Assembly: GCF_004217335.1 (NCBI RefSeq)
Contig: NZ_SHMP01000005.1
Location: forward strand, 372,001 to 436,000
DNA from: Natrinema hispanicum
Lineage (GTDB): Archaea > Halobacteriota > Halobacteria > Halobacteriales > Natrialbaceae
Direction of reading: 5' to 3'
DNA length: 64,000 nucleotides
The translations under genes were made by a program, and so were the position numbers. Shown piece after piece: positions 1 to 8,015 of the stretch (the stretch's first letter is position 1; the number at the start of each line of letters is the position of its first letter). The notes under the pieces were generated by a model, which was not told where the DNA came from, did no database searches, and saw only the letters and a program-made list of their open reading frames with translations.

Positions 1-696
1 GGTAACGGCTTCGCTCGAGCGGGCGGGGACGATCGTCTCCCGGAGGATCTCGTTTTCGTGGACGTTCTCCCCCAGTGGGAAGGTCGCGACCTCGTCGTCA
101 CCCTTGACGGCGATGACCGACACCTCGCGCTCGAAATCGACGAAGGACTCGACCATCGCGGGGCCGGCGACCGACTCGAGGGCATCCTCGGCGTCGGCTT
201 TGGATTCGACCGGCACGTTGCCACGCCCGTCGTAGCCGCCGGTGCGAGCTTTGAGCATCACCGGCGCGCCGTAGTCATCGATCGCCTCGCGAATGTCGTC
301 GGCATCGTCGACCTCGCGGAACGGCGGCACCGGAACGCCAGCAGCCTCGAGTTCGCGTTTCTGGACGAGTTTGTCGTGGATCGTCTCGAGCGTCGAGGGC
401 TTCGGGTGAACCGGCGTTCCCGTCTCCTCGCTGATGCGGTCCATGACGTTCTGGTCGGCGAGTTCGATTTCAAACGTGAGAACATCAGCGCGCTCGGCGA
501 GGTCGCGGATCCCTGCCTCGTCGTCGAAGTCAGCAACGATCTGGTCGCGGGCCACGAGCGCCGCCGGACAGTCCGGCGTCGGATCGAGCACGACCACCTC
601 GACGCCAAGCGGTGCGGCCGCCTCGGCGAGCATCCGCCCGAGCTGTCCCCCTCCGACTACACCGATCGTCGGTCCCGGCGTCCGTAGCGTCGTCAT
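1..696 (-). CDS. purK: 5-(carboxyamino)imidazole ribonucleotide synthase PurK, 3' end cut by window edge
   Basis: The first 232 residues are visible and the C-terminus lies outside the window. The product is the ATP-grasp enzyme that carboxylates AIR to N5-CAIR in purine synthesis. Visible marks are the N-terminal GGGQLGRM dinucleotide-fold loop near residues 15-22, which is typical of PurK, and an ATP-grasp glycine-rich loop (TGGYDGRGN) about residue 150. Translation starts at the ATG whose complement is 694-696. A TATA-like TTAAG lies about 29 bases upstream, which fits a leaderless transcript. PurE is usually adjacent in haloarchaea, but it would lie beyond position 1 and is not seen. Family assignment is secure. 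Confidence 0.9.
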   Translation of the reverse strand, partial: MTTLRTPGPTIGVVGGGQLGRMLAEAAAPLGVEVVVLDPTPDCPAALVARDQIVADFDDEAGIRDLAERADVLTFEIELADQNVMDRISEETGTPVHPKPSTLETIHDKLVQKRELEAAGVPVPPFREVDDADDIREAIDDYGAPVMLKARTGGYDGRGNVPVESKADAEDALESVAGPAMVESFVDFEREVSVIAVKGDDEVATFPLGENVHENEILRETIVPARSSEAVT

Positions 697-721
697 TACG
701 CCGCGGTTGTCGTCGCCCGCG

Positions 722-729
722 CTTAAGAA
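722..729 (-). promoter_or_regulatory. TATA-like box for purK
   Basis: A TTCTTAAG-like element on the minus strand sits about 28 bases before the purK ATG. This spacing fits an archaeal promoter with transcription starting at or next to the start codon. Confidence 0.45.
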
Positions 730-927
730 TTCCCAAACGGGATGCTCGAAGCGCGGTCGCTCCGTGCTGTCCACGTGTCACCGATCCGTTCCCATCGACT
801 GGAACTGGCCGTGACAGCAAACGCTGTCAACGGATGAATCTGTTATCCTATAAAAACCTTCGTGGAGAGCACCCACGTCAGAAACTGACTACCAGTACAT
901 ATGTTGTGAGAGCGGATAGTTCTACGT

Positions 928-1752
928 ATGCAACATGACATTTCGCGACGCCAGTTGCTCGGTGGGGGAAGTCTTGGCACCCTCGGCGCACTCGCCGGCT
1001 GTCTCGCGACCGGCAGGGGCGCAACGGAAACCGTGACGGAAACCTACGAGCGGTCCGATCTCAGTTCACTCGCGCTCGCAACCGTCAACGGCGCGATCAC
1101 CGTCGACGGTAACCAGGGCGACGCGATCGAGGTCACGGCCGACAAAGCGGCACCGACCGAAGACGCCCTCGAGTCGGTAACCCTCGAGTCAAGCCGGAGA
1201 GACGGGCAACTTACACTCGAGACGAACTTCGAAACGACGCCGTTTCTCTTCGGCCCCGATCCAAAAGTCGACCTCGCGGTGACGGTCCCGTCAGGAATCC
1301 GACTGGCGCGGGCAGAGACGACTAACGGTGACATCGAGACCCAAAACGTGACCGGCGACTTCGTTGCCGGGACGACGAACGGCCGGATCGATGCCGAGGG
1401 CGTCGACGGCGGACTGAGCGCCGAGACCACTAACGGTGAGGTCCATGCCGCTGGCGTCAGCAGCGACGTAGACGCGGACACGACGAACGGGGATATCGAC
1501 ATCACGCTTGCAGACGGCGGCGACCTGACCGCGGAGAGTACCAACGGCGAAATCACGGTCCAGGCACCCGAATCGCTCGATGCGACCGTCAGCATCGAGA
1601 CGACCAACGGCGACATCTCGGTCGAGGGCTTCAGCGATTCGAACGCTTCGAGCGACGGCTCACTCGAGATGACACTGGGAGATGGAACCCGCCGTCTCCG
1701 TCTCGAGACGATCAACAGCGACGTGACATTTCGCAGTACCGACGCGCCGTAG
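928..1752 (+). CDS. Tat-exported lipoprotein with DUF4097-like beta repeats
   Basis: A 274-residue protein with an RR pair at residues 7-8 followed by a short hydrophobic stretch and an LAGC lipobox (Cys25), so it should be exported folded by Tat and lipid-anchored outside the membrane. The mature part carries six variants of a (T/S)TNG(D/E/R)I/V motif spaced about 16-20 residues apart between residues 130 and 232, which is the pattern of the DUF4097 beta-strand repeat (adhesin-like) family. No catalytic residues are apparent. It stands alone, with 230 bases upstream and ribH downstream. Its function is unknown; a surface solenoid is inferred. Confidence 0.8.
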   Translation: MQHDISRRQLLGGGSLGTLGALAGCLATGRGATETVTETYERSDLSSLALATVNGAITVDGNQGDAIEVTADKAAPTEDALESVTLESSRRDGQLTLETNFETTPFLFGPDPKVDLAVTVPSGIRLARAETTNGDIETQNVTGDFVAGTTNGRIDAEGVDGGLSAETTNGEVHAAGVSSDVDADTTNGDIDITLADGGDLTAESTNGEITVQAPESLDATVSIETTNGDISVEGFSDSNASSDGSLEMTLGDGTRRLRLETINSDVTFRSTDAP

Positions 1753-1847
1753 CGATACCTATCCGACTCGAGCGCGAGAATCGAATGCCGTCGAGCCTTG
1801 ACCCGGTCGGCAATCGATAGCATGCGGCCACCGCAGAACGGTACCTC

Positions 1848-1852
1848 TTTTA
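1848..1852 (+). promoter_or_regulatory. TATA-like box for ribH
   Basis: A TTTTA element is centred 26 bases before the ATG at 1876. It supports that ATG over an in-frame upstream start and implies a leaderless mRNA. Confidence 0.45.
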
Positions 1853-1875
1853 CCCGTCCTCCCTACCGCTCGCCT

Positions 1876-2310
1876 ATGACCACGCTCGGACTGGTGGTCG
1901 CGGAGTTCAACCGGCCGATCACCGAGCAGATGGAGCAGGACGCACTCGAGGCCGCAACGGCCGCGGGTGCCGACGTGTACGAGACGGTCCACGTGCCGGG
2001 CGTCTATGACGCGCCGCTGGCCGCCGACCGGCTTGCACGTCGCAACGAGGTTGACGCCGTTGCCGTGATCGGCACCGTCATCACCGGCGATACCGATCAC
2101 GATCAGGTGATCACCGACGCCACCGCACAACGACTCTCCGACGTGAGTCTCGAGCGCGATACACCGGTGACCCTCGGCGTGACCGGCCCCGGCATGTCCG
2201 CCGCCGAAGCGCGCGAACGCGTCGAAAACGCTTCCACGGCCGTCGACGGCGCGCTCGACCTCGTCGACGAACTCCCAGATCCCAGTCCCGTAGCCGATTC
2301 CCAACAATGA
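1876..2310 (+). CDS. ribH: 6,7-dimethyl-8-ribityllumazine synthase
   Basis: A 144-residue RibH homologue, which condenses 5-amino-6-ribitylaminouracil with 3,4-dihydroxy-2-butanone 4-phosphate in the penultimate step of riboflavin synthesis. Visible marks are the N-terminal EFNRPIT segment, the PGVYDAP substrate segment and a GDTDHDQV segment holding the conserved His. Length matches the short archaeal form. The ATG at 1876 is chosen because the conserved TLGLVVAEFN strand begins there and a TATA-like box lies 26 bases upstream. The stop overlaps the next gene's start (ATGA), so the two genes are probably translated from one message. The 14-residue Pro/Ser/Asp tail is variable. Confidence 0.9.
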   Translation: MTTLGLVVAEFNRPITEQMEQDALEAATAAGADVYETVHVPGVYDAPLAADRLARRNEVDAVAVIGTVITGDTDHDQVITDATAQRLSDVSLERDTPVTLGVTGPGMSAAEARERVENASTAVDGALDLVDELPDPSPVADSQQ

Positions 2311-3455
2311 CTATGGAATTTACCGACCGTGTAACCCGAGTCGAACCGTCCGCGACGCTTGCTATCTCCGCACTCGCCACCGAACTCGAGGCCGAGGGCG
2401 CAGACGTCGTCGACCTCTCCGTCGGCGAACCCGACTTCCCCACGCCCGAGAACATCGTCGAGGCCGGCAAAGACGCGATGGACGCCGGCCACACCGGCTA
2501 CACGACCTCCGCCGGCATCCTCGAATTGCGTGAGGCGATCGCCGACAAACTCGCCGACGACGGCTTAGAGCACACCGCCGACGAGATCATCGTCACGCCT
2601 GGCGCGAAACAGGCCCTCTACGAGATCGTGCAGGCACTCATCGAAGACGGCGACGAGGTCGTCCTGCTCGATCCCGCGTGGGTCTCCTACGAGGCGATGG
2701 TCAAGATGGCCGGCGGCGAGCTGACCCGCGTCGACCTTTCCGACTCGGACTTCCAGCTCGAGCCAGCCCTCGACGCCCTTGAGGCCGCGGTCTCCGACGA
2801 CACCGAACTACTCGTCGTCAACTCCCCGTCGAACCCCACCGGTGCGGTCTACTCCGACGCCGCGCTCGAGGGCGTCCGCGATCTCGCCGTCGAACACGAC
2901 ATCACCGTCATCTCCGACGAGATCTACAAGGAGATCACCTACGGTGTCGAACCCACCAGCCTCGGCACGCTCGAGGGCATGGCCGACCGCACCGTCACGG
3001 TCAACGGCTTCTCGAAAGCCTACTCGATGACCGGCTGGCGGCTCGGCTACTTCGCCGGTCCCGAGGACCTGATCGACCAAGCCGGCAAACTCCACAGCCA
3101 CTCCGTCTCCTCGGCCGTGAACTTCGTCCAGCACGCCGGCCTCGAAGCGCTCGAGAACACCGACGAGGCCGTCGCCGAGATGACCGAAGCGTTCGAGCAG
3201 CGCCGCGACCTCGTCATCGACCTCCTCGACGAACATGACGTCGACGTCGCCGTCCCCGAGGGCGCGTTCTACATGATGCTCCCCGTCGACGACGACGATC
3301 AGGCCTGGTGTGAGGGTGCCATCGAAGACGCCCACGTCGCAACCGTGCCCGGCAGCGCCTTTGGGACGCCCGGCTACGCCCGAATCTCGTATGCGGCGAG
3401 CGAAGAGCGGCTCAAGGAAGGTATCGAGCGACTGGCCGAGGAAGGCTACCTGTAA
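2307..3455 (+). CDS. PLP-dependent aminotransferase, class I/II (aspartate-aminotransferase-like)
   Basis: A 382-residue fold-type I aminotransferase. The sequence shows the VGEPDFPTPENI N-terminal motif, an NSPSNPTGA substrate/PLP motif, the (S)DEIYKEI segment and the Schiff-base lysine in the NGFSKAYSMTGWR motif at about residue 237. These are signatures of the AspC-type amino acid/2-oxoacid aminotransferases; the amino donor cannot be fixed from sequence. It overlaps ribH by four bases. An alternative ATG two codons in (2313) is possible. Codon use and GC match its neighbours. Confidence 0.92.
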   Translation: MTMEFTDRVTRVEPSATLAISALATELEAEGADVVDLSVGEPDFPTPENIVEAGKDAMDAGHTGYTTSAGILELREAIADKLADDGLEHTADEIIVTPGAKQALYEIVQALIEDGDEVVLLDPAWVSYEAMVKMAGGELTRVDLSDSDFQLEPALDALEAAVSDDTELLVVNSPSNPTGAVYSDAALEGVRDLAVEHDITVISDEIYKEITYGVEPTSLGTLEGMADRTVTVNGFSKAYSMTGWRLGYFAGPEDLIDQAGKLHSHSVSSAVNFVQHAGLEALENTDEAVAEMTEAFEQRRDLVIDLLDEHDVDVAVPEGAFYMMLPVDDDDQAWCEGAIEDAHVATVPGSAFGTPGYARISYAASEERLKEGIERLAEEGYL

Positions 3456-3563
3456 GTCGACGCCGTCGAAAGCGGCTTTTCCGTTGCCGAATCGGGTTCT
3501 CTGAATAGGACTCGAGCACGTCGCTCGAGGCCGTTCGGATCACTTTCACTGCGGGTGGCTAGT

Positions 3564-3572
3564 GTTTATTTT
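3564..3572 (+). promoter_or_regulatory. TATA-like box for the HNH gene
   Basis: GTTTATTTT is centred about 26 bases before the ATG at 3594 and supports that start over an upstream in-frame codon. Confidence 0.45.
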
Positions 3573-3593
3573 CCAATAGCTACGACGGTAGTT

Positions 3594-4343
3594 ATGGACT
3601 GTCCGACCTGTGGGAAGTCCCTGAACACCGAACAGGGAATGCGCCAGCATCATACCAAGGTCCACGGTGAGCCACTCCCCAATCGAACGTGTACGGGCTG
3701 TGGAGTCGAATTTTACGACCCAAAATCCCGACTCGAGTTCTGCGACGACTGTAATCCAAACGCCGGAGAACACAACGGAAACTGGAAAGGTGGGAAAGAA
3801 ACTGGGACGTGCGATCGCTGTGGAGCGACGTTCGACTACTATCCCTCGGACAAGCCAGGTATGTACTGTTCAGAGTGCGTCGAGAGTGCCCGCGGATTGG
3901 TACCGGGAAATCCGTCGGAGAAGGGTGAGCGGGTCATCGTCGGCTGCGAAGCCTGCGATGCCGAACTCGAGGTTCGGCCGGCGCGACTCGAGAAGCAAAC
4001 ACGAGGCGTCTTCTGTACGCTCGAGTGCTACGGCGACTGGTTATCAGAGAACGTCGTCGGACCGGATCACCATCAGTGGGAAGGTGGATCGATCGACTAC
4101 GGACAACAGTGGTGGCAGGTTCGACGGCAGGCCCTCGAGCGCGACGACTACGAGTGTCAACATTGCGGGACGAGCGCCGAGGAACTGGGTCGAAACCCAG
4201 ATGTTCATCACCGCCAGCCCGTTCGGTCGTTCGATCAACCCGAAGACGCACACACGATGGACAACGTGATAACGCTCTGTCGGAGCTGTCATCGCCATGC
4301 CGAAGCGGGGGCGATCACGCTTCCGACTCACGACGAAAAGTAA
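3594..4343 (+). CDS. Zinc-finger/HNH endonuclease-domain protein
   Basis: A 249-residue protein built from Cys/His metal sites. An N-terminal C2H2 finger (CPTCGK...H...H, residues 3-24) is followed by CxxC pairs near residues 33-36, 50-53, 66-69, 80-83 and 105-108, and by a C-terminal HNH nuclease fold. The HNH fold shows CQHCG, the catalytic-type HH pair in DVHHRQPV, then N and CRSCH. The architecture (zinc fingers plus HNH) is common in haloarchaeal hypothetical nucleases; the DNA target is unknown. It lies 110 bases upstream of the intron-containing tRNA-Gln. It could be a stand-alone nuclease, a defence component or a relic of a mobile element. The start is supported by the first finger and the TATA spacing. 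Confidence 0.8.
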   Translation: MDCPTCGKSLNTEQGMRQHHTKVHGEPLPNRTCTGCGVEFYDPKSRLEFCDDCNPNAGEHNGNWKGGKETGTCDRCGATFDYYPSDKPGMYCSECVESARGLVPGNPSEKGERVIVGCEACDAELEVRPARLEKQTRGVFCTLECYGDWLSENVVGPDHHQWEGGSIDYGQQWWQVRRQALERDDYECQHCGTSAEELGRNPDVHHRQPVRSFDQPEDAHTMDNVITLCRSCHRHAEAGAITLPTHDEK

Positions 4344-4388
4344 CACTATTGTGCGATGGCAGTCTATCTATCGAGTGACGTTCCGTTG

Positions 4389-4438
4389 AGTCCCGTGGTG
4401 GCGAGTAAATCCGGAGGATTTACGAGGTACACGGGACT
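4389..4438 (+). repeat. Nested hairpin that copies the tRNA-Gln 5' acceptor strand
   Basis: The first 12 bases (AGTCCCGTGGTG) are identical to the first 12 bases of the tRNA-Gln gene that begins 65 bases downstream. They pair perfectly over 8 bases with ACGGGACT at 4431-4438. Inside is a second perfect 8-bp stem, GTAAATCC (4405-4412) with GGATTTAC (4416-4423), closed by a GGA loop. It has no T-arm or anticodon arm, so it is not a tRNA. It may be a partial duplication of the tRNA or a structured leader. Confidence 0.7.
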
Positions 4439-4453
4439 TTGATCGGAGTGAGA

Positions 4454-4557
4454 AGTCCCGTGGTGTAGTGGCCAATCATATGGGCCTTTGGACGTGTTTC
4501 GGTTCAGTCCGTCACGGAAGCAAGCCCATGACGGCAGTTCGAATCTGCCCGGGACTA
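4454..4557 (+). tRNA. tRNA-Gln (anticodon TTG) with intron
   Basis: The acceptor strands AGTCCCG (4454-4460) and CGGGACT (4550-4556) pair, with discriminator A at 4557. The T-arm is GGCAG/CTGCC (4533-4549) with loop TTCGAAT. The anticodon stem is TGGGC (4481-4485) with GCCCA (4524-4528), and the loop places TTG at 4488-4490. The stem is interrupted after position 37 by a 31-base insert (4492-4522), the canonical 37/38 site for archaeal bulge-helix-bulge introns. An intron in tRNA-Gln is known in haloarchaea. No CCA is encoded. Confidence 0.9.
4492..4522 (+). other. 31-nt intron of tRNA-Gln
   Basis: This insertion lies between nucleotides 37 and 38 of the tRNA. Removing it restores a 7-base anticodon loop. 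It should be cut by the archaeal splicing endonuclease. The exact boundary could shift by a base or so because the exon junction cannot be tested here. Confidence 0.8.
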
Positions 4558-4724
4558 CTATAATATTTCTTATACTTTCGACGAAGTGGTAGTCCGTGTG
4601 ACCCACAGTCACTGCTGTGATTGCTGCCAGTAGCACACAGACATGGGCAGAAGCAGCCCCTGAATACCCGCGACCTCGTCCTAACAACTCCATAGTAATC
4701 CCTGCGTCCTCGAGAGCCCATGCT

Positions 4725-6062
4725 ATGTTCGGAACGAGCGGTATCCGCGGCACTGTCGGCGAGGAGGTAACAGCCGAACTCGCGCTTGCGATCGGGCGCG
4801 CCGTCGCGTCCGAGGGCTCCGAGCGGGTCGTCGTCGGGCGAGACGCTCGAGAGAGCGGCGCGGTCCTGGCTGATGCAGTGACTGCCGGACTGCGAGAGTG
4901 CGGTGCAGACGTGCTCGAGGTCGGTGTCGCACCCACGCCGACGATCGCCAGAGCGGTCCCGCGAACGAACGCGGATGCCGGTGTCGTCGTCACGGCCTCG
5001 CACAACCCCGCGCCGGACAACGGGCTCAAACTCTGGTCGGCCTCGGGCAAGGCCTTCGATCCCGAGCAACTCGATGCGATCGCCGCTCGCGTCGAGGACG
5101 AGGAGTACGACCTCCGTCCGTGGGACGGGCACGGCTCGCTCGAGCCACTCCCGGATGCGACCGATCGCCACGCGGCAGCGCTGGTCGAGGCCGTCTCGAT
5201 CGACGAGCCGCCGAGCGTCGCTGTCGATGTCGGGAACGGGACCGGCGCGATCACCGCACGCGTGCTCTCGGAGCTCGGCTGTGACGTCGTGACGCTGAAC
5301 GGACAGCGAGACGGACGCTTTCCCGGCCGGCCGAGCGAGCCGACACGAGAGACGCTTGGTGACCTCTCGGCGCTCGTCGAGGCAACCGACGCGGCGGTGG
5401 GAATCGCCCATGATGGCGACGCCGATCGAATGCTGGCCGTCGACGAAACCGGAACGTTCGTTCCGAAAGACATCCTTCTTGCCCTGTTCGCGCGCGAGGC
5501 CGCGACCGACGGTGACGTGATCGCTGCGCCGATCGATACGAGCATGGCCGTCGACGACGCGCTGGCGACGGTCGGCGCGTCGGTGAGCCGAACGCGGGTC
5601 GGTGACGGCTTCGTGGCCGACCGCGCCACACAGCCGGACGTCGTCTTCGGCGGTGAACCCAGCGGAGCGTGGATCTGGCCGGACGAAACGCTGTGTCCAG
5701 ACGGCCCGCTCGCGGCGTGCAAACTCGTCGAACTCGTTACCGGTCACGGGCCGCTGTCTGATCTCGTCGCCGGGATCGAGACGTATCCCATCCGCCGCAC
5801 GTCGGTCAAACTCGAGGACAAAGAGGCCGTAATGAACCGAGTCCGAGAGCGCGTCCGCGAGCGCTACGACGACATTGAGACGCTCGACGGCGTCTACGTC
5901 GACGTCGGCGACGGCTGGTTCCTCTTGCGTCCGAGCGGCACCGAGCCGGTCATCCGCCTCACGGCCGAAGCGCGAGACGAGTTTCGGGCCGAGCAACTGG
6001 AAGCCGACGCCGTTGGGCTCCTCGAGAACGTGCTCGAAACGATGTCGGGAATTCGCCAGTGA
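4725..6062 (+). CDS. glmM: Phosphoglucosamine/phosphohexose mutase
   Basis: A 445-residue alpha-D-phosphohexomutase. It begins with the FGTSGIRG sugar-phosphate loop and carries the phosphoserine motif TASHNP (Ser about residue 92). It has the Mg-binding DGDADR motif near residue 230, GGEPSG for sugar recognition, and the C-terminal RPSGTEPVIR phosphate loop. It interconverts hexose or hexosamine 1- and 6-phosphates. With glmS in the same window it plausibly feeds UDP-GlcNAc synthesis, but haloarchaea have several paralogues, so GlmM versus phosphomannomutase is not settled. The ATG at 4725 is chosen because homologues start at FGTSGIRG. Confidence 0.85.
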   Translation: MFGTSGIRGTVGEEVTAELALAIGRAVASEGSERVVVGRDARESGAVLADAVTAGLRECGADVLEVGVAPTPTIARAVPRTNADAGVVVTASHNPAPDNGLKLWSASGKAFDPEQLDAIAARVEDEEYDLRPWDGHGSLEPLPDATDRHAAALVEAVSIDEPPSVAVDVGNGTGAITARVLSELGCDVVTLNGQRDGRFPGRPSEPTRETLGDLSALVEATDAAVGIAHDGDADRMLAVDETGTFVPKDILLALFAREAATDGDVIAAPIDTSMAVDDALATVGASVSRTRVGDGFVADRATQPDVVFGGEPSGAWIWPDETLCPDGPLAACKLVELVTGHGPLSDLVAGIETYPIRRTSVKLEDKEAVMNRVRERVRERYDDIETLDGVYVDVGDGWFLLRPSGTEPVIRLTAEARDEFRAEQLEADAVGLLENVLETMSGIRQ

Positions 6063-6233
6063 CCGGTGTCACAAATATAGCAGATCGTCGGAATTCGGGC
6101 GGTGTGGTGGGTTTAACGTCTCGATAATGAAGTATCCCGTCTCCATCGATAGGCGTAGAGACGTGGTGCAACGAACAACGCCGCTGCCGTGGGCTGTCGG
6201 CTGCGGTCGAACGGACAGATCAAGTACGAAAGG

Positions 6234-7916
6234 ATGACTCGGACGTTTCGCCGTGACGACACGACATCGACTGGGGGTACGAACGAATCGAACGGGCTTG
6301 ACACGCTGCTTATCGGGATCGATGCGGGGTGTCTGCCGGTCTTCGAACGGTTATTCGAAGCAAACCGAATTCCGACTATCGAGCGGCTCTGTTCGGAGGG
6401 GGTTGCCGCGCCGCTCGAGTCGCAGATCCCACCATGGACGCCCAGTGCGTGGCCGTCGATTTATACCGGGGTTAACCCCGGGAAACACGGTGTGGTCGGC
6501 TTTGTCGGCTACGACGGCTACGACTGGCACGTGGCGAGCAACGACGACGTCCACGAGCATTCGTTGTGGACGCTACTGGATCACCACGACCGCTCGAGCG
6601 TCATCGTCAACGCGCCGGTTACGCACCCGCCCGACGAGTTCGACGGGGCGGTGATCCCCGGCTTCCTCGGGCCCGAGGATCCACCGTGTCACCCCGCCGG
6701 CCTCTTAGACGAAGTCCGCGACGCGATCGGGGAGTATCGCGTCTACCCGAGCTACACACGAGACGACGACTCGCTGTCCGACAGTTCGAAGATCGACGAG
6801 TATCAGAACCTCGTTCGGATGCGCGGCGAGGCGTTTCGCTACCTCGTCGGCGAGTTCGAGCCGGACTTCGGCTTCGTCCAGTTCCAGAAGACGGATACGG
6901 TCTTCCACGAGTTCAGCGGCAAGCAACGACACGTCGACCGCGTCTACGAAGCGACCGACGAGCAAATCGGGAAGATTCTCGAGGACTGTGATCCCGATCG
7001 CGTCTTCCTCGTGAGCGACCACGGGATGGGACAGTACGACGGGTATGAGTTCCGGGTCAACGAGTACCTCCGCGATATGGGCTACCTCGAGACGACGACC
7101 GGCGGCAAGGGGATGCCGTCGTGGACGCCGATGCGCAGACGACTCCGCGAGGGCGAAGAGTATGACACCTGGGAGCCGGGCGTCACTGCACGCGCAGCGT
7201 CGGTTGCCGCCCGATTCGGCATCACCGCCCGCCGCATTCGAACCGCTCTCGAGCGGGTCGGATTGGCCGATATCGCCATCGAGTATGCACCGAGCGGGAT
7301 CTCTCGGACGGCCAACGAGCAGGTTGATTTCGCCGAATCAGAGGCCTACGTCCGTGCACGAACCGAACTCGGCGTTCGGGTCAACCTCAAGGGGCGGGAA
7401 CCGAACGGCGTCGTTCCCCCCGAAGAGTACGAGGAACTCCGCGAGAACCTCATCCGGGCACTTCAGGCGATCGAAACGCCCGACGGCGAGCCGTTCTTCG
7501 AGACGGTCGCGCCGCGCGAGCAGTACTTCCACGGCGACGAACTCGAGGAGACGGTCGACATCGTCACGATCCCCGCCGGCTTCGATCACATGCTCTCCGA
7601 GCAGCTGGACGACGGTGATTACTTCCGCCCGGCTGAACCCTGGAATCATAAACTCGACGGGGTCTTCATTGCTGCAGGTGAGGGAATCGACGAGACTGCC
7701 GCGCTCGAACGGGCCCATCTCTTCGATGTCGCGCCAACGGTCATGGCCGCGATGGGCGTTCCCTACAGTGACCGCATGGACGGCAGCGTCGTTCCCGTCG
7801 TCGACCCGATCGAACCGACGTCCTATCCTGAGTACGACACGCACGACGACGGTAAACGGCCGGCGACGGACGAGGCGGTCACTGATCGGCTGGCTGATCT
7901 GGGCTACATGAACTGA
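6234..7916 (+). CDS. Alkaline phosphatase superfamily (type I phosphodiesterase/nucleotide pyrophosphatase) protein
   Basis: A 560-residue member of the AlkP superfamily of the AP3A hydrolase/nucleotide-pyrophosphatase type. It shows the N-terminal IGIDAG metal strand, the TPSAWPSIYTGVNPGKHGVVGF segment that surrounds the nucleophile region, a second metal motif VSDHGMG and a late HxxDGVFIAAG motif. Such haloarchaeal proteins act on phosphodiester or phosphonate bonds and are often found near glycan clusters; the substrate is unknown. The ATG at 6234 follows a GAAAGG ribosome-binding-like sequence. An in-frame start 45 bases earlier is less likely. No signal peptide is seen, so it is probably cytoplasmic. 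Confidence 0.8.
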   Translation: MTRTFRRDDTTSTGGTNESNGLDTLLIGIDAGCLPVFERLFEANRIPTIERLCSEGVAAPLESQIPPWTPSAWPSIYTGVNPGKHGVVGFVGYDGYDWHVASNDDVHEHSLWTLLDHHDRSSVIVNAPVTHPPDEFDGAVIPGFLGPEDPPCHPAGLLDEVRDAIGEYRVYPSYTRDDDSLSDSSKIDEYQNLVRMRGEAFRYLVGEFEPDFGFVQFQKTDTVFHEFSGKQRHVDRVYEATDEQIGKILEDCDPDRVFLVSDHGMGQYDGYEFRVNEYLRDMGYLETTTGGKGMPSWTPMRRRLREGEEYDTWEPGVTARAASVAARFGITARRIRTALERVGLADIAIEYAPSGISRTANEQVDFAESEAYVRARTELGVRVNLKGREPNGVVPPEEYEELRENLIRALQAIETPDGEPFFETVAPREQYFHGDELEETVDIVTIPAGFDHMLSEQLDDGDYFRPAEPWNHKLDGVFIAAGEGIDETAALERAHLFDVAPTVMAAMGVPYSDRMDGSVVPVVDPIEPTSYPEYDTHDDGKRPATDEAVTDRLADLGYMN

Positions 7917-7962
7917 CCGCCCTCACAGGACGGTTTCGAGTCGCTGCAACTCGCTTACCCGC

Positions 7963-7972
7963 GGTATAAGTA
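7963..7972 (+). promoter_or_regulatory. TATA-like box upstream of the Bat-type regulator
   Basis: GGTATAAGTA lies about 48 bases before the ATG at 8016. It predicts a short leader of about 20 bases. Confidence 0.4.
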
Positions 7973-8015
7973 TGGGCCACTGGTCCCGACGACAGAGTAC
8001 GACACCGATATCTCA

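Noticed and set aside
3594..4343. HNH gene as homing endonuclease of the tRNA-Gln intron
   Set aside because: The intron is a 31-base bulge-helix-bulge type removed by the splicing endonuclease and carries no coding sequence; the HNH gene lies outside it.
4389..4438. A second tRNA gene
   Set aside because: Only the acceptor strands match tRNA-Gln. There is no T-arm, anticodon arm or correct length, so it is treated as a hairpin repeat.
4364..5996. Long minus-strand frames over the phosphohexomutase
   Set aside because: The plus strand carries all phosphohexomutase motifs. The antisense frames are Ser/Arg-rich with no recognisable domain, a common result of GC-rich third positions.
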